From: GCA-002701455 sp964342575
GTDB taxonomy: Bacteria > Pseudomonadota > Alphaproteobacteria > Thalassobaculales > Thalassobaculaceae
Length of the DNA stretch: 41,798 bases
Direction of reading: 5' to 3'
Assembly: GCA_964342575.1 (NCBI GenBank)
Contig: CAYFGZ010000017.1
Location: forward strand, 1 to 41,798
A program made the translations under genes and the position numbers. A model generated the notes under the pieces. That model searched no databases and was not told where the DNA came from. It saw nothing but the letters and a program-made list of their open reading frames with translations. Positions 41,513 through 41,798 of the stretch are shown piece after piece; the stretch's first letter is position 1; every line of letters begins with the position of its first letter.

Positions 41513-41798
41513 ATCACCCCACCCTCCCTGAGCTTGCTTAATTCCACATCCGATAAACCAAGCTCTTCTTGATATAGAGCAATATTATCTTCCCCTAGGC
41601 CAGGCCCAAGCTTAATCAATTCCCCAGGGCTGTCGGATAAACCCGGTATCACATTTGGCACTGTAACTTCACCCAACTTAGGTACATTAATCTTTTTCAG
41701 TAACTTTCTTGCCCTAAAGTGGGGGTCTTCAAAGATATCCGCTATAGAGTTAATTGCTCCCGCCGGCACCCCACTTTGGGTGCAAATTTCTATCAAAT
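41509..41798 (-). CDS. C-terminal end of a family III CoA-transferase (CaiB/BaiF), cut by window
   Basis: An open frame runs off the right edge, so its start is not seen. The visible ~96 residues contain SGVPAGAINSIADIFEDPHF and end LGLSDVELSKLREGGVI, the standard C-terminus of CaiB/BaiF CoA-transferases (VPAGPVN-type loop and terminal GVI). The catalytic Asp region lies outside. It overlaps the CitE-like gene by 4 nt. The pair likely activates an acid as CoA ester and then cleaves it. Confidence 0.88.
   Translation of the reverse strand, partial: LIEICTQSGVPAGAINSIADIFEDPHFRARKLLKKINVPKLGEVTVPNVIPGLSDSPGELIKLGPGLGEDNIALYQEELGLSDVELSKLREGGVI

Noticed and set aside
1..41798. CRISPR arrays, tRNA/rRNA genes, insertion sequences, phage genes
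   Set aside because: None was recognised on reading both strands. No regularly spaced repeats, transposase or integrase motifs were found.

Overview
The window looks like a chromosomal segment of an alphaproteobacterium of moderate G+C content (mid-40s percent by eye). It is probably a marine or free-living Rhodospirillales-like lineage. The main pointers are an ActR/RegA/PrrA-type redox regulator with its characteristic Fis-like tail, an N-terminally extended UvrB, a uvrC-pgsA-moaD-moaE gene string, and many CoA-linked and SDR catabolic enzymes. The assignment rests on protein character only. No rRNA, tRNA, insertion sequence, prophage or CRISPR array was seen.

Layout. 1-1228 (minus): the 5' part of a MmgE/PrpD-family gene cut by the window edge. 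1419-4254: rmuC diverging from def-fmt, with a perfect 16-bp palindrome between them. 9369-4270 (minus): a tightly packed run uvrC, pgsA, mobB, moeA, moaD, moaE (DNA repair, phospholipid synthesis, molybdenum cofactor). A 505-nt non-coding gap separates it from divergent folM-like and folB genes, a metallophosphoesterase and a convergent radical SAM gene. 13032-16885: uvrB, a TTG-started SDR and an unrecognised coiled-coil protein.

16910-22667 is an accessory catabolic block. A 2-keto-4-pentenoate hydratase-type enzyme and a Tyr-less SDR diverge from two more SDRs, a GntR/UTRA regulator, two small hot-dog (MaoC-like) proteins and the RegA-type response regulator. 23073-28014 holds a PhyH-type dioxygenase, an N-acyl-D-amino-acid deacylase-like amidohydrolase, a convergent DadA-type oxidoreductase and a solitary DppB-type permease. 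This could be an N-acyl-D-amino acid uptake and degradation unit with parts missing. 28022-34082 holds a 14-TM exporter, a TPR plus MerR-type HTH regulator facing a promoter region with three copies of an 8-bp motif, a broken HpcH/HpaI aldolase gene, a NIPSNAP protein, a second PhyH dioxygenase and a PuuB/OrdL-type oxidoreductase.

34274-38987 is a lipid-modification cluster: COG2907 flavoprotein, DUF1365, a cyclopropane-synthase-family methyltransferase and a GPH-type MFS protein. It converges on an SDR and a DUF6134 protein. The methyltransferase has Ser where classical cyclopropane synthases have Cys. A product other than a plain cyclopropane acid (methylated, desaturated or furan fatty acids) is therefore possible. 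40628-41798 (minus): a CitE-like lyase and the C-terminal end of a family III CoA-transferase.

The most distinctive items are the TPR-HTH regulator with its candidate operator, the doubly broken aldolase gene beside it, the lipid cluster with its altered methyltransferase, and the D-amino acid module with the orphan permease.
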